Below, one piece after another: positions 1 to 5,340 of a stretch of 5,340 nt of DNA (within the stretch, counting starts at the first letter, position 1; each line of letters starts with the position of its first letter). Below the pieces are notes generated by a model that saw only the letters and a program-made list of their open reading frames with translations, was not told the origin of the DNA and searched no databases. Location of the stretch: assembly GCA_031271065.1 (NCBI GenBank), contig JAISWP010000155.1, positions 1-5,340 on the forward strand, given 5' to 3'. The stretch comes from Synergistaceae bacterium (lineage in GTDB: Bacteria; Synergistota; Synergistia; Synergistales; Synergistaceae). A program made the position numbers and the translations under genes.

Positions 1-388
1 CGGCATCCTGAACGCTCTCCAGCTTTCTGCGGCGGGCCATCTGAATCGAGACCTCCACAAGGTCCCGTATCATGGACTCCACGTCCCGGCCCACGTAACC
101 CACCTCGGTGAATTTCGTGGCCTCCACCTTGACGAACGGAGCCTCCACAAGCCTGGCGAGGCGGCGGGCTATCTCCGTCTTGCCCACGCCGGTAGGACCG
201 ACCATCAGGATGTTCTTGGGCGCTATCTCGGCCCTTATCTCCTCCGGCAGAGCCCTCCTGCGTATCCTGTTGCGCAGGGCGACGGCCACGGAGCGCTTCG
301 CCCCGTCCTGGCCCACTACGTAACGGTCCAGATAGGCCACCACGGATCGCGGCGTCAGGCTGGCCCCGTGTTCAATCGATACGGACAT
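1..388 (-). CDS. hslU: HslU, ATPase subunit of the HslUV protease (N-terminal part, cut by window edge)
   Basis: HslU (ClpY) is the AAA+ unfoldase that recognises, unfolds and threads cytoplasmic proteins into the HslV peptidase. Only the first 129 residues are in the window; the gene runs off the left edge, so Walker B, the I-domain and the C-terminus are not seen. What is visible is diagnostic: a start of the form MSVSIEHGASLTPRSVVAYL, the DRYVVGQ segment near residues 21-27, a perfect Walker A GPTGVGKT at 64-71, and the GYVGRDVES segment at 97-105, whose GYVG is the substrate-gripping pore loop of the HslU family. The ATG at 388 shares one base with the hslV stop (TAATG), and GGAGG lies 10 bases upstream inside the hslV 3' end. 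This means translational coupling, as expected for two subunits of one complex. The identification is very secure. Confidence 0.97.
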   Translation of the reverse strand, partial: MSVSIEHGASLTPRSVVAYLDRYVVGQDGAKRSVAVALRNRIRRRALPEEIRAEIAPKNILMVGPTGVGKTEIARRLARLVEAPFVKVEATKFTEVGYVGRDVESMIRDLVEVSIQMARRRKLESVQDA

Positions 389-933
389 TATTCAATTTCC
401 TCCAGAATTATCGAGTCGTTGGTGTAGATGCAGATGCGAGACGCTATCTCTATGCTGCGCCGCGCTATCTCCGATGCGGGGAGGTCGGTGGACTCCAGCA
501 TAGCGAAAGCCGCGGCCTGTGCGAACCCCCCTCCGGAGCCTATCGCCGCCGCGTCGTTCTCGGGCTCCAGAATGTCGCCGGAGCCGGAGAGCAGGAATAT
601 GCCGCTCGCGTCGGCCGCTATCATCATGGCCTCCAGCCTGCGGAGGTATTTGTCCGTGCGCCAGTCCTTCATGAGGGCGCCCGCGGCCCGCAGCAGATTG
701 CCGTGATGTTCGTCGAGCTGTTTTTCGAACCGTTCCAGCAGGGTCATCGCGTCGGCAGTGCTGCCGGCAAACCCGGCGATCACGTCGCCGCGCCCCTTGC
801 CGCCTATCCTGCGGACTTTTCTCGCGGTCGTCTTGACCACCTGGCTGCCCAGCGTCACCTGTCCGTCGCCGGCCATGGCGATCTTCCCGTCTTTCCTTAC
901 GCAGATTATCGTTGTCCCTTCCATGTTCTGCAT
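388..933 (-). CDS. hslV: HslV, threonine peptidase subunit of the HslUV protease
   Basis: HslV (ClpQ) forms the double hexameric proteolytic chamber that degrades proteins delivered by HslU in the cytoplasm. The 181-residue product matches the family's usual length. After the short leader MQNMEG comes TTII, so Thr7 is the expected N-terminal nucleophile after processing. Counting from that Thr, Asp17 and Lys33 (Asp23 and Lys39 of the precursor) fall exactly at the proteasome-type catalytic positions. Other family marks are AGDGQVTLGS, IAGFAGSTADA, KDWRTDKYLRRLEA, PENDAAAIGSGG and the C-terminal ICIYTN cation-binding segment. The ATG at 933 follows the xerC stop directly (TAATAAATG). GGAGG lies 13 bases upstream, a little long. 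An in-frame ATG three codons later would leave only a three-residue leader and put the site even farther away, so the first ATG is preferred. The gene is complete, and hslU follows with a one-base overlap. Confidence 0.97.
   Translation of the reverse strand: MQNMEGTTIICVRKDGKIAMAGDGQVTLGSQVVKTTARKVRRIGGKGRGDVIAGFAGSTADAMTLLERFEKQLDEHHGNLLRAAGALMKDWRTDKYLRRLEAMMIAADASGIFLLSGSGDILEPENDAAAIGSGGGFAQAAAFAMLESTDLPASEIARRSIEIASRICIYTNDSIILEEIE
399..403 (-). promoter_or_regulatory. Ribosome binding site of hslU
   Basis: On the minus strand this reads GGAGG, 10 bases before the hslU ATG at 388, and lies inside the last codons of hslV. It supports that start and an overlapping, coupled hslV-hslU junction. 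Confidence 0.8.
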
Positions 934-936
934 TTA

Positions 937-1851
937 TTATCGATTTCCTCCAAGACCGGAGCGCGGATGCGTCTCCATATAACTTTTTTTCATCTGTTCG
1001 ACGGTCACTTTGAGATATTTCTGAGTCGTTGCCAGGCTCTCGTGTCCCATCAGTTCCTGTATGACGCGCAGGGGCGCGCCGCGCTCCATCATGTGCGTGG
1101 CGAAGCTGTGGCGGAGCGTGTGGGGGGTAACTCCGTGAAGGCCCGCCGCACGCGCCGCCGCGACCACCATCCTGTGGACGGTGCGGGCGGTCAGGCGCTC
1201 CGCGCCGGTCTTCTCCGGATGGAATAACGGATGTTCCCCTTCGGCGGGATATCCTCGTGAGGAGGAGGCGTCCCGCCAGGCGATCAGCAGTTCCTGGACG
1301 GGCCTGCCGAAATAAGCCCTCCGCTCCTTCGAACCCTTGCCCTTGACCCGCAGCTCCCGCTCCCCGATATCCACGTCCTCCCAGGACAGCGAGACGAGTT
1401 CGTCCACCCGAAGCCCCGCGCCGTAGAGCAGTTCGAGCATGAGGACGTCTCTCGCGCCTTTTTTCCCCGATCTGCCGGCCTCCTCCATCATCCTCATGAT
1501 GTCCTCGTATGCGATGGCTCTTGGAATGGATACGTCGGCCCTGGGGCCCCGCAGCCCGGCGCCGGGGTCTTTCTCCAGCAGATGACGGGACGCCAGATAC
1601 TTGGTAAAACCTTTCAGGGAGGAGAGCTTGCGGGAGATCGAACTTCTCGAAAACCCGTAACCGGACAGCTCCCGCAGGAAGGAACGCAGACAGCCCGCGT
1701 CAAGTCCGCCGGGAAACTCCACCCCGGCCGACTCCATATAATCGGCAAACTGAGCCAGGTCTACCGCGTAATTTACAACGGTATTTCTCGCTCGTCCCCT
1801 CGACGCGCCCATATGAAGGATAAACTCGTCCGCACAGCTGGAAATATTCAT
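937..1851 (-). CDS. xerC: Tyrosine recombinase XerC
   Basis: XerC with XerD resolves chromosome dimers at dif by site-specific strand exchange. From the ATG at 1851 the product is 304 residues, close to the E. coli length of about 298. An N-terminal SAM-like DNA-binding domain (about 1-95) precedes the catalytic domain, which carries the full set: Arg148 (GAGLRVDEL), Lys172 (GKGSKER), His244 and Arg247 (HTLRHSFATH), His270 (LMGH) and nucleophile Tyr279. Arg148 and Lys172 have the same numbers as in E. coli XerC, which supports this start. The reading frame stays open upstream to 2100, but that part overlaps the VOC gene in another frame and looks non-coding. An ATG at 1884 (315 residues) is possible, but it sits inside the predicted promoter and has no ribosome binding site. 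The C-terminal HPR and the hslVU neighbours favour XerC over XerD or an integron/phage integrase; no phage genes are nearby. Confidence 0.93.
   Translation of the reverse strand: MNISSCADEFILHMGASRGRARNTVVNYAVDLAQFADYMESAGVEFPGGLDAGCLRSFLRELSGYGFSRSSISRKLSSLKGFTKYLASRHLLEKDPGAGLRGPRADVSIPRAIAYEDIMRMMEEAGRSGKKGARDVLMLELLYGAGLRVDELVSLSWEDVDIGERELRVKGKGSKERRAYFGRPVQELLIAWRDASSSRGYPAEGEHPLFHPEKTGAERLTARTVHRMVVAAARAAGLHGVTPHTLRHSFATHMMERGAPLRVIQELMGHESLATTQKYLKVTVEQMKKSYMETHPRSGLGGNR
947..951 (-). promoter_or_regulatory. Ribosome binding site of hslV
   Basis: GGAGG on the minus strand, inside the 3' end of xerC, 13 bases before the hslV ATG. The spacing is longer than usual, but no better site exists for this or the next in-frame ATG. 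Confidence 0.65.
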
Positions 1852-1861
1852 AATTTTGGAA

Positions 1862-1890
1862 ATTTTATCACCAATTATGTTCATTTGCAA
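1862..1890 (-). promoter_or_regulatory. Predicted sigma-70-type promoter of xerC(-hslVU)
   Basis: On the minus strand TTGCAA (1890-1885) is followed after exactly 17 bases by TAAAAT (1867-1862). This is 4 of 6 matches to the -35 and 5 of 6 to the -10 consensus, in a locally AT-rich patch within GC-rich DNA. The start of transcription, about seven bases after the -10 box, would be near 1857-1851, at or just before the xerC ATG. It would drive xerC and probably hslV and hslU. It is read by eye and has not been tested. Confidence 0.55.
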
Positions 1891-1928
1891 GGATTGCGAT
1901 GACGGAAGGGCGGGACAAAGGTATTGAC

Positions 1929-1958
1929 GACGCGCTTCCTTTTCGATGAAAGCGCGCC
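1929..1958 (-). other. GC-rich hairpin after the VOC gene
   Basis: The arms at 1958-1948 and 1939-1929 pair over 11 positions around an 8-base loop (ATCGAAAA on the minus strand). The two non-Watson-Crick positions are G-U pairs in minus-strand RNA but would be C-A mismatches in plus-strand RNA, so the structure favours the coding strand of this operon. No run of T follows, so it is not a classic intrinsic terminator. It could protect the 3' end of the upstream message, weakly attenuate transcription, or be incidental. It starts 11 bases after the VOC stop codon. Confidence 0.45.
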
Positions 1959-1969
1959 GGAGAACTGCG

Positions 1970-2335
1970 CTATTTCCTGGGCGGAATGACTTCCAGCCAG
2001 TAACCGTCAGGATCTTCGATGAAGTATATCCCCATGTCGTGATTCTCGAAGCAGATACATCCCAGCTCCTCGTGGAGCTTATGAGCCGCGTCGAAGTCAT
2101 CGGCCTCGAACGCTATGTGAGACTCGTTGTCCCCCAGGTCATACGGCTCCGTGCGATCGTGGAGGCATGTCAGCTCCAGTTCGTAACCGGTGACTCCGTC
2201 CGCCATGTAGATGAGAGTGAAATTCTTGCCGTTCTTACGATGCGATTCTTTCAATCCGAGCGCTTTTTCGTAAAATTTCACGCTGCGATCCAGGTCGATC
2301 ACGTTGATGTTGCTGTGCAGAAAACGCGCTTTCAC
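1970..2335 (-). CDS. gloA: VOC-superfamily glyoxalase I-like metalloenzyme
   Basis: This 121-residue cytoplasmic protein looks like a small bacterial glyoxalase I (lactoylglutathione lyase), which isomerises the methylglyoxal-thiol hemithioacetal. The two beta-alpha-beta-beta-beta modules of the VOC fold are visible. All four expected metal ligands are present: His7 (FLHSNINV), Glu54 (LELTCLHD), His73 (ESHIAF) and Glu115 (DPDGYWLEVIPP). The PYDLGDN loop before His73 matches the family. If glutathione is absent in this organism, another thiol may be the natural partner, so the substrate is uncertain and other VOC functions are possible. The start is GTG at 2335, directly after an in-frame TGA, with a seven-G ribosome binding site seven bases upstream; no earlier start is possible in frame. 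It lies 41 bases downstream of the racemase gene and is probably co-transcribed with it. Confidence 0.85.
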   Translation of the reverse strand: MKARFLHSNINVIDLDRSVKFYEKALGLKESHRKNGKNFTLIYMADGVTGYELELTCLHDRTEPYDLGDNESHIAFEADDFDAAHKLHEELGCICFENHDMGIYFIEDPDGYWLEVIPPRK

Positions 2336-2342
2336 TCACGAT

Positions 2343-2350
2343 CCCCCCCT
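2343..2350 (-). promoter_or_regulatory. Ribosome binding site of the VOC gene
   Basis: AGGGGGGG on the minus strand, seven bases before the GTG at 2335. It is an unusual all-G version of the Shine-Dalgarno sequence, and it decides the GTG start because no ATG is available nearby. Confidence 0.65.
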
Positions 2351-2376
2351 TCGTTCGTACCGACGCAGTCATTCTA

Positions 2377-3198
2377 TCATATGTACGCGGTTCCGCGCGC
2401 CGCGATTTTCACAGCCCCCGTGATGGAAAGGGATGTCACGCGCCCGCCCGCGTATTCCGCCCGGACGGTTATGACGCCTCCCGGCTGGGACACGCTGGAG
2501 GTCATGCTGCGGGACGCCCGGTGCGCCATGTACGCGCCAACCGCGGCGGACCCGCTTCCGCAGCCTCGCTCCCATACCAGAGTCCCGCTGGGCTTCACGC
2601 AGACCAGAGGGTCTATGCTGCAGGATTTTTCATCCAGCAGAATGATCCCGAACGCCTCCGCGTCGATCTCATCCGCCCACTCCTTCGCGGCACGCTCCGC
2701 GCCCGCGGTCATATCACCGCCGAAAGACCCGCGGGGGACCATCACATGGGTTATCCCGGGCAGCCGCACAACGGCGAACTCCCGGCGGGACCCGCCGGCC
2801 GGAAGCATCATCGGCCCTATATCCTCCGGCAGGGGCATGGAGAGGGACACGGTGAAATGGTTCTCCTCCGCGCGGACCAGGCAGCCGACCAGACCGTCCG
2901 CGCCTGACGCCTCCAAAGGGACGGAAACGTCTTCCCCCTCCGGCAGTTTTCTCTGCCAGACGAGGTAAGCGGCGAGACTCATAGCCGCGTTGCCGCAGAA
3001 CTCCCCGCCCGCCATCTGAAGGCGGGCCCAGGCCCGCCTGTCGGAGGGACGCTCGATATATCCGACCTGTTCGGCGTACACGCTGCCGTAATCCATCAGC
3101 CGGCTCGCCGCTGTCCGGTGGAGGGCTCTTTCCACCGGACTTTCCACAAGTACAGTCATGTTCTGCGTTGGGTTTGTCTTTACAAATTCGATCTCCAT
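2377..3198 (-). CDS. PLP-independent amino acid racemase, CntK/histidine racemase type (DapF fold)
   Basis: This 273-residue cytoplasmic protein has the two-lobed DapF fold with one catalytic cysteine per lobe: Cys68 in GGEFCGNAAMS and Cys213 in WERGCGSGSAAVG. These cysteines remove and add the alpha-proton from opposite faces without a cofactor. It departs from diaminopimelate epimerase: the start is KTNPTQNMTVLV instead of a KMHGxGNDF-like segment, and the GETxAC spacer between the Glu-Arg pair and the second cysteine is missing. As I recall it, Staphylococcus aureus CntK, the histidine racemase of staphylopine synthesis, shares the NP-x-x-NMT-x-LV start, EQVGxIE (here 43-49), NEFCGNA-like, CGSG, QPGG (238-241) and TGxAYI-like C-terminal patterns as well as the length. 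Histidine is therefore the best substrate guess, not a proven one. The ATG at 3198 is chosen because GGAGG lies nine bases upstream; the longer open frame to 3345 overlaps the upstream regulator and looks non-coding. No CntL- or CntM-like partner is in the window. Confidence 0.85.
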   Translation of the reverse strand: MEIEFVKTNPTQNMTVLVESPVERALHRTAASRLMDYGSVYAEQVGYIERPSDRRAWARLQMAGGEFCGNAAMSLAAYLVWQRKLPEGEDVSVPLEASGADGLVGCLVRAEENHFTVSLSMPLPEDIGPMMLPAGGSRREFAVVRLPGITHVMVPRGSFGGDMTAGAERAAKEWADEIDAEAFGIILLDEKSCSIDPLVCVKPSGTLVWERGCGSGSAAVGAYMAHRASRSMTSSVSQPGGVITVRAEYAGGRVTSLSITGAVKIAARGTAYI

Positions 3199-3207
3199 GA
3201 TACTGTT

Positions 3208-3212
3208 CCTCC
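3208..3212 (-). promoter_or_regulatory. Ribosome binding site of the racemase gene
   Basis: GGAGG on the minus strand, nine bases before the ATG at 3198. It fixes the start 49 codons inside the longer open frame and gives the 273-residue product. Confidence 0.8.
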
Positions 3213-3232
3213 GATTGCCGGTGAAACCGCGC

Positions 3233-4276
3233 TCATAAGGGGCCCGAAAAACCGGCCTGGCCAGCGTCGAAGATTGTCGAGAAATTCCTGTTGCAGGATT
3301 CGAAGGCGTCGACGATTCTGGGGTCGAACTGTGTTCCCCTTCCACTCACTATCATGCCGTAAGCCTGAGCGCGGCTGAATGCCTTGCGGTAGACCCTGTC
3401 GCAGACCAGTGCGTCGTAAACGTCGGCCACCGCCATTATCCTCCCGCAGAGAGGTATGTCGTCGCCGGAGATGCGCTGAGGATATCCCGCGCCGTCGTAT
3501 CTCTCATGGTGATACGCCGCTATCAGCCTGGCGTACTTCAAATACGCCTGGGTGGGCATACTTTTGTACATGTTGCCCAATATCTCCGCCCCTATCATAG
3601 CGTGTTTCTGCATTATGGCAAACTCCTCGTCGTCGAGCCTGCCCGGCTTCAGCAGATACCTGTCGCTTATGGCTATCTTGCCGATGTCGTGCAGAGGTGC
3701 GGCCCGGACCATCATCTCCAGGGACTCGTCCGACAGCTCGTCGGAGAAAAGTCCGAGGGACATCAGCTCAAGCCCGAGGGCCCTGAAATATATACTGGTG
3801 CGCACCACGTGTCCGCCCGTGTCCTCGTCCCTGAACTCTATCAGTTCCGCGAAAGACGTGGCGAGCCCGCTCTCCATCTCTTTCACCGTCTCGGCCAGGT
3901 GCTTCTGATACGCCGAAAAACGTAGATGCAGGTCTATCCTGTGAAGAAGAATACTGCGCTCCACCGGTTTCGTGATGAAGTCAACCGCCCCGGATTTGAG
4001 CCCCTGGACCTCCGTCTCGGTATCCGTATCCCCGGTCACGAAAAACACCGGGATGCTGCCGAGAAGCGGGTCGCGCTTCAGGCGCTCCATGACCGCGAAA
4101 CCGTCCTCGCCCGGCATCCTGACGTCCAGCAGTATGAGATCGGGCAGCCTCTGGGCGCATATATCCAGCGCCTGCGCACTGGATTTGGCCAGCGATACCG
4201 AGTACTTGGACGAGATGTGAGCCGCTATCTCCTTGAGGCTGGCTATGTTGTCGTCTACGACCAGAATATTTTTCAC
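3233..4276 (-). CDS. Response regulator with HD-GYP cyclic-di-GMP phosphodiesterase output (intact copy)
   Basis: A 347-residue cytoplasmic two-component regulator of the RpfG type, expected to hydrolyse cyclic-di-GMP when phosphorylated. The receiver domain (1-120) has the acidic pair Asp8/Asp9, phospho-acceptor Asp51 (LLDVRMP), Thr81 and Lys103 (KP). A helical linker (about 120-145) leads to the HD-GYP domain, which carries Asp152 and His156 (DTGGHVVRT), His196-Asp197 (HDIGK, with Lys200), His225 (KHAMIGAEIL), His256-His257 (HHERYDGAGYP, the GYP motif at 264-266), Asp285 (VADVYDAL) and the DRVYRKAFS segment. All usual metal-binding and signature residues are present. It starts with GTG at 4276, overlapping the TGA of the upstream paralogue (GTGA), with a modest GGAAG nine bases upstream. 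This start gives the same MKxILVVDDN opening as the paralogue. No kinase is visible in the window, so its partner is unknown. Confidence 0.93.
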   Translation of the reverse strand: MKNILVVDDNIASLKEIAAHISSKYSVSLAKSSAQALDICAQRLPDLILLDVRMPGEDGFAVMERLKRDPLLGSIPVFFVTGDTDTETEVQGLKSGAVDFITKPVERSILLHRIDLHLRFSAYQKHLAETVKEMESGLATSFAELIEFRDEDTGGHVVRTSIYFRALGLELMSLGLFSDELSDESLEMMVRAAPLHDIGKIAISDRYLLKPGRLDDEEFAIMQKHAMIGAEILGNMYKSMPTQAYLKYARLIAAYHHERYDGAGYPQRISGDDIPLCGRIMAVADVYDALVCDRVYRKAFSRAQAYGMIVSGRGTQFDPRIVDAFESCNRNFSTIFDAGQAGFSGPL

Positions 4277-5331
4277 AGGTCAGGACTTCCGTTCCACATT
4301 CCCAGAATATTCGGAGGGTTCATATCCATGACCGGGAAGGTCGAATATGACTCCGCGAATACCGCCGCTATGACCGGGTCGAACTTGGTTCCGGCGCCGC
4401 CCGCTATGGACATGCAAGCCTCGGAGGGCGTCAGAGCCGGTCTGTTCGCGCGTATCATCATGGACGCGTCGTACGTGTTCGCCGCCGCCATTATCCGGGA
4501 ACATAACGGTATTTCCTCCCCCCGCAGCCCGCGGGGATATCCCCTGCCGTCGTATCTCTCGTGGTGACCCTCCGCCATCATAGCGGCGTATTTGAGATAG
4601 TGCTGGGCGGGGGTGCGCTCGTAGATGTTGGACAGCACCCGCGCTCCTATGAGCGTGTGTTTCCTGAGCTCACCCGCTTCCTCAGGACTCAGGGGTTCGG
4701 TCTTCAGGAGTATGACGTCGCTCACCCCTATCTTGCCTATATCGTGGAAAGTCGCGGCCCGCGCCATCATCTCGACAGTCTCTTCCCTGAGTTCGTCCCT
4801 GAAGAGCCCCCGTTTCAGCAGCTCTCTCCCGATGTGTCTCACATATCTGCTGGTGCGGAGCATGTGACCTCCGCTGTTCTCGTTCTTGCACTCTATGAGG
4901 TACGCAAATGTCACGACTATGCTGTCCTCCAGCTCTTTCAGCGTGTTTTCCAGATCGGACTGGTACTCGGTCAGCTTCAGGTGCAATTCCAAGCGGTAAA
5001 GGAGTATGTTGCGTTCGACCGGCTTGGTTATGAAATCCATCGCGCCGGATTCGAGCGCCCTTATCTCAGTGGCCGTATCGTTGTTTCCGGTGAGAAATAT
5101 CACGGGGATACGGGAGAGAACGGGATCGGATTTCAGCGCCTGATTCGTCTCAAATCCGTTCATCTCAGGCATTTCGACGTCCAGGAGGATCAAGTGGGGG
5201 TGAGTTTCCGCGCATATCTTGAGGGCCTGCGCTCCCGATTTGGAAAGCGACACCTGATATCTGCCCGAGAGCTGGGCGGATATCTGTTTCAGGCTTGCCA
5301 TATTGTCGTCTACGACAAGTATCCTTTTCAT
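4273..5331 (-). CDS. Response regulator with HD-GYP domain, metal site partly degenerate
   Basis: A 352-residue paralogue of the gene downstream, with the same receiver plus HD-GYP layout and collinear numbering. The receiver looks functional: Asp8/Asp9, Asp51 (LLDVEMP), Thr81, Lys103. In the HD-GYP domain His156, His196-Asp197, Lys200, His225, His256-His257 and the HHERYDGRGYP motif are kept. However, Asn152 and Asn285 replace the acidic residues seen at the same positions in the partner and typical of the family, and the DRxYRK segment after YDA has become IRANRPAL. Cyclic-di-GMP hydrolysis may be weakened, lost or changed; it could serve as a sensor or a partner of the intact copy. The start is taken as ATG at 5331 because it gives the MKRILVVDDN opening of a receiver domain. 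The frame stays open to the window edge (GTG at 5340), and its ribosome binding site and promoter lie outside. Confidence 0.92.
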   Translation of the reverse strand: MKRILVVDDNMASLKQISAQLSGRYQVSLSKSGAQALKICAETHPHLILLDVEMPEMNGFETNQALKSDPVLSRIPVIFLTGNNDTATEIRALESGAMDFITKPVERNILLYRLELHLKLTEYQSDLENTLKELEDSIVVTFAYLIECKNENSGGHMLRTSRYVRHIGRELLKRGLFRDELREETVEMMARAATFHDIGKIGVSDVILLKTEPLSPEEAGELRKHTLIGARVLSNIYERTPAQHYLKYAAMMAEGHHERYDGRGYPRGLRGEEIPLCSRIMAAANTYDASMMIRANRPALTPSEACMSIAGGAGTKFDPVIAAVFAESYSTFPVMDMNPPNILGMWNGSPDL

Positions 5332-5340
5332 CACTCGCAC

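Noticed and set aside
937..1851. xerC as a phage or mobile-element integrase
   Set aside because: The length, HPR C-terminus and hslVU linkage fit housekeeping XerC. No att-like repeats, tRNA or phage genes are visible nearby.
1852..2100. N-terminal extension of xerC to an upstream start
   Set aside because: It overlaps the VOC gene in another frame and crosses the intergenic hairpin and promoter. The residues do not resemble XerC, and catalytic numbering fits the start at 1851.
2371..2382. TATGAT/TAGAAT-like -10 box before the VOC gene
   Set aside because: No acceptable -35 box lies 16-18 bases upstream, and the bases belong to the last codons and stop of the racemase gene.
2386..2397. Palindrome CGCGGTTCCGCG
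   Set aside because: It lies within the last codons of the racemase, its hairpin loop would be only two bases, and no T run follows. It is probably chance in GC-rich coding DNA.
1946..2968. Long plus-strand open frame of 340 codons opposite the VOC and racemase genes
   Set aside because: It is antisense to two well-identified genes with conserved active sites, and its product shows no recognisable motif. Long antisense frames are common in GC-rich coding DNA.
3218..3232. Small inverted repeat CGGT/ACCG between the second regulator and the racemase
   Set aside because: Four-base arms with no T run are too weak for a terminator; the spacing fits read-through in one operon.
3199..3345. 49-codon N-terminal extension of the racemase
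   Set aside because: It overlaps the end of the HD-GYP gene. The strong GGAGG before 3198 and the 273-residue family length favour the shorter product.

Overview
The window is a gene-dense bacterial stretch with high GC content. All seven recognisable genes lie on the minus strand, so transcription runs from base 5340 towards base 1. Within the Ile and Arg codons, ATA and AGG/CGC are common. The order xerC-hslV-hslU, together with the anaerobe-type glyoxalase and the HD-GYP regulators, fits an anaerobic Gram-negative such as a Synergistota member. This lineage is an inference from gene content and general sequence feel, and could be wrong.

In transcription order, the right-hand part (5331 to 3233) holds two tandem paralogous response regulators. 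Each has a receiver domain fused to an HD-GYP cyclic-di-GMP phosphodiesterase domain. They overlap by four bases (GTGA) and align without gaps over about 320 residues. The downstream copy keeps every expected metal-site residue. The upstream copy has lost two acidic metal ligands and the conserved segment after them, so it may be inactive or altered.

The middle part (3198 to 1970) holds a 273-residue PLP-independent racemase of the DapF fold, 34 bases after the second regulator. It resembles the CntK/histidine racemase branch rather than true diaminopimelate epimerase. A glyoxalase I-like VOC metalloenzyme follows 41 bases later. The short gaps suggest that these four genes form one operon.

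The left-hand part (1851 to 1) holds xerC, hslV and the first 129 codons of hslU, a conserved housekeeping block for chromosome dimer resolution and the HslUV protease. xerC is separated from the VOC gene by a 118-base gap, the only substantial non-coding stretch. This gap contains a GC-rich hairpin and a good sigma-70-type promoter whose predicted start point falls 0 to 5 bases before the xerC ATG, suggesting a leaderless or nearly leaderless mRNA.

I see no RNA genes, CRISPR arrays, insertion sequences or prophage parts, and no stretch over 300 bases without a gene. I did not find a clearly new multi-gene system. The points most worth a second look are the stand-alone CntK-like racemase, the active/degenerate HD-GYP pair and the leaderless xerC promoter.
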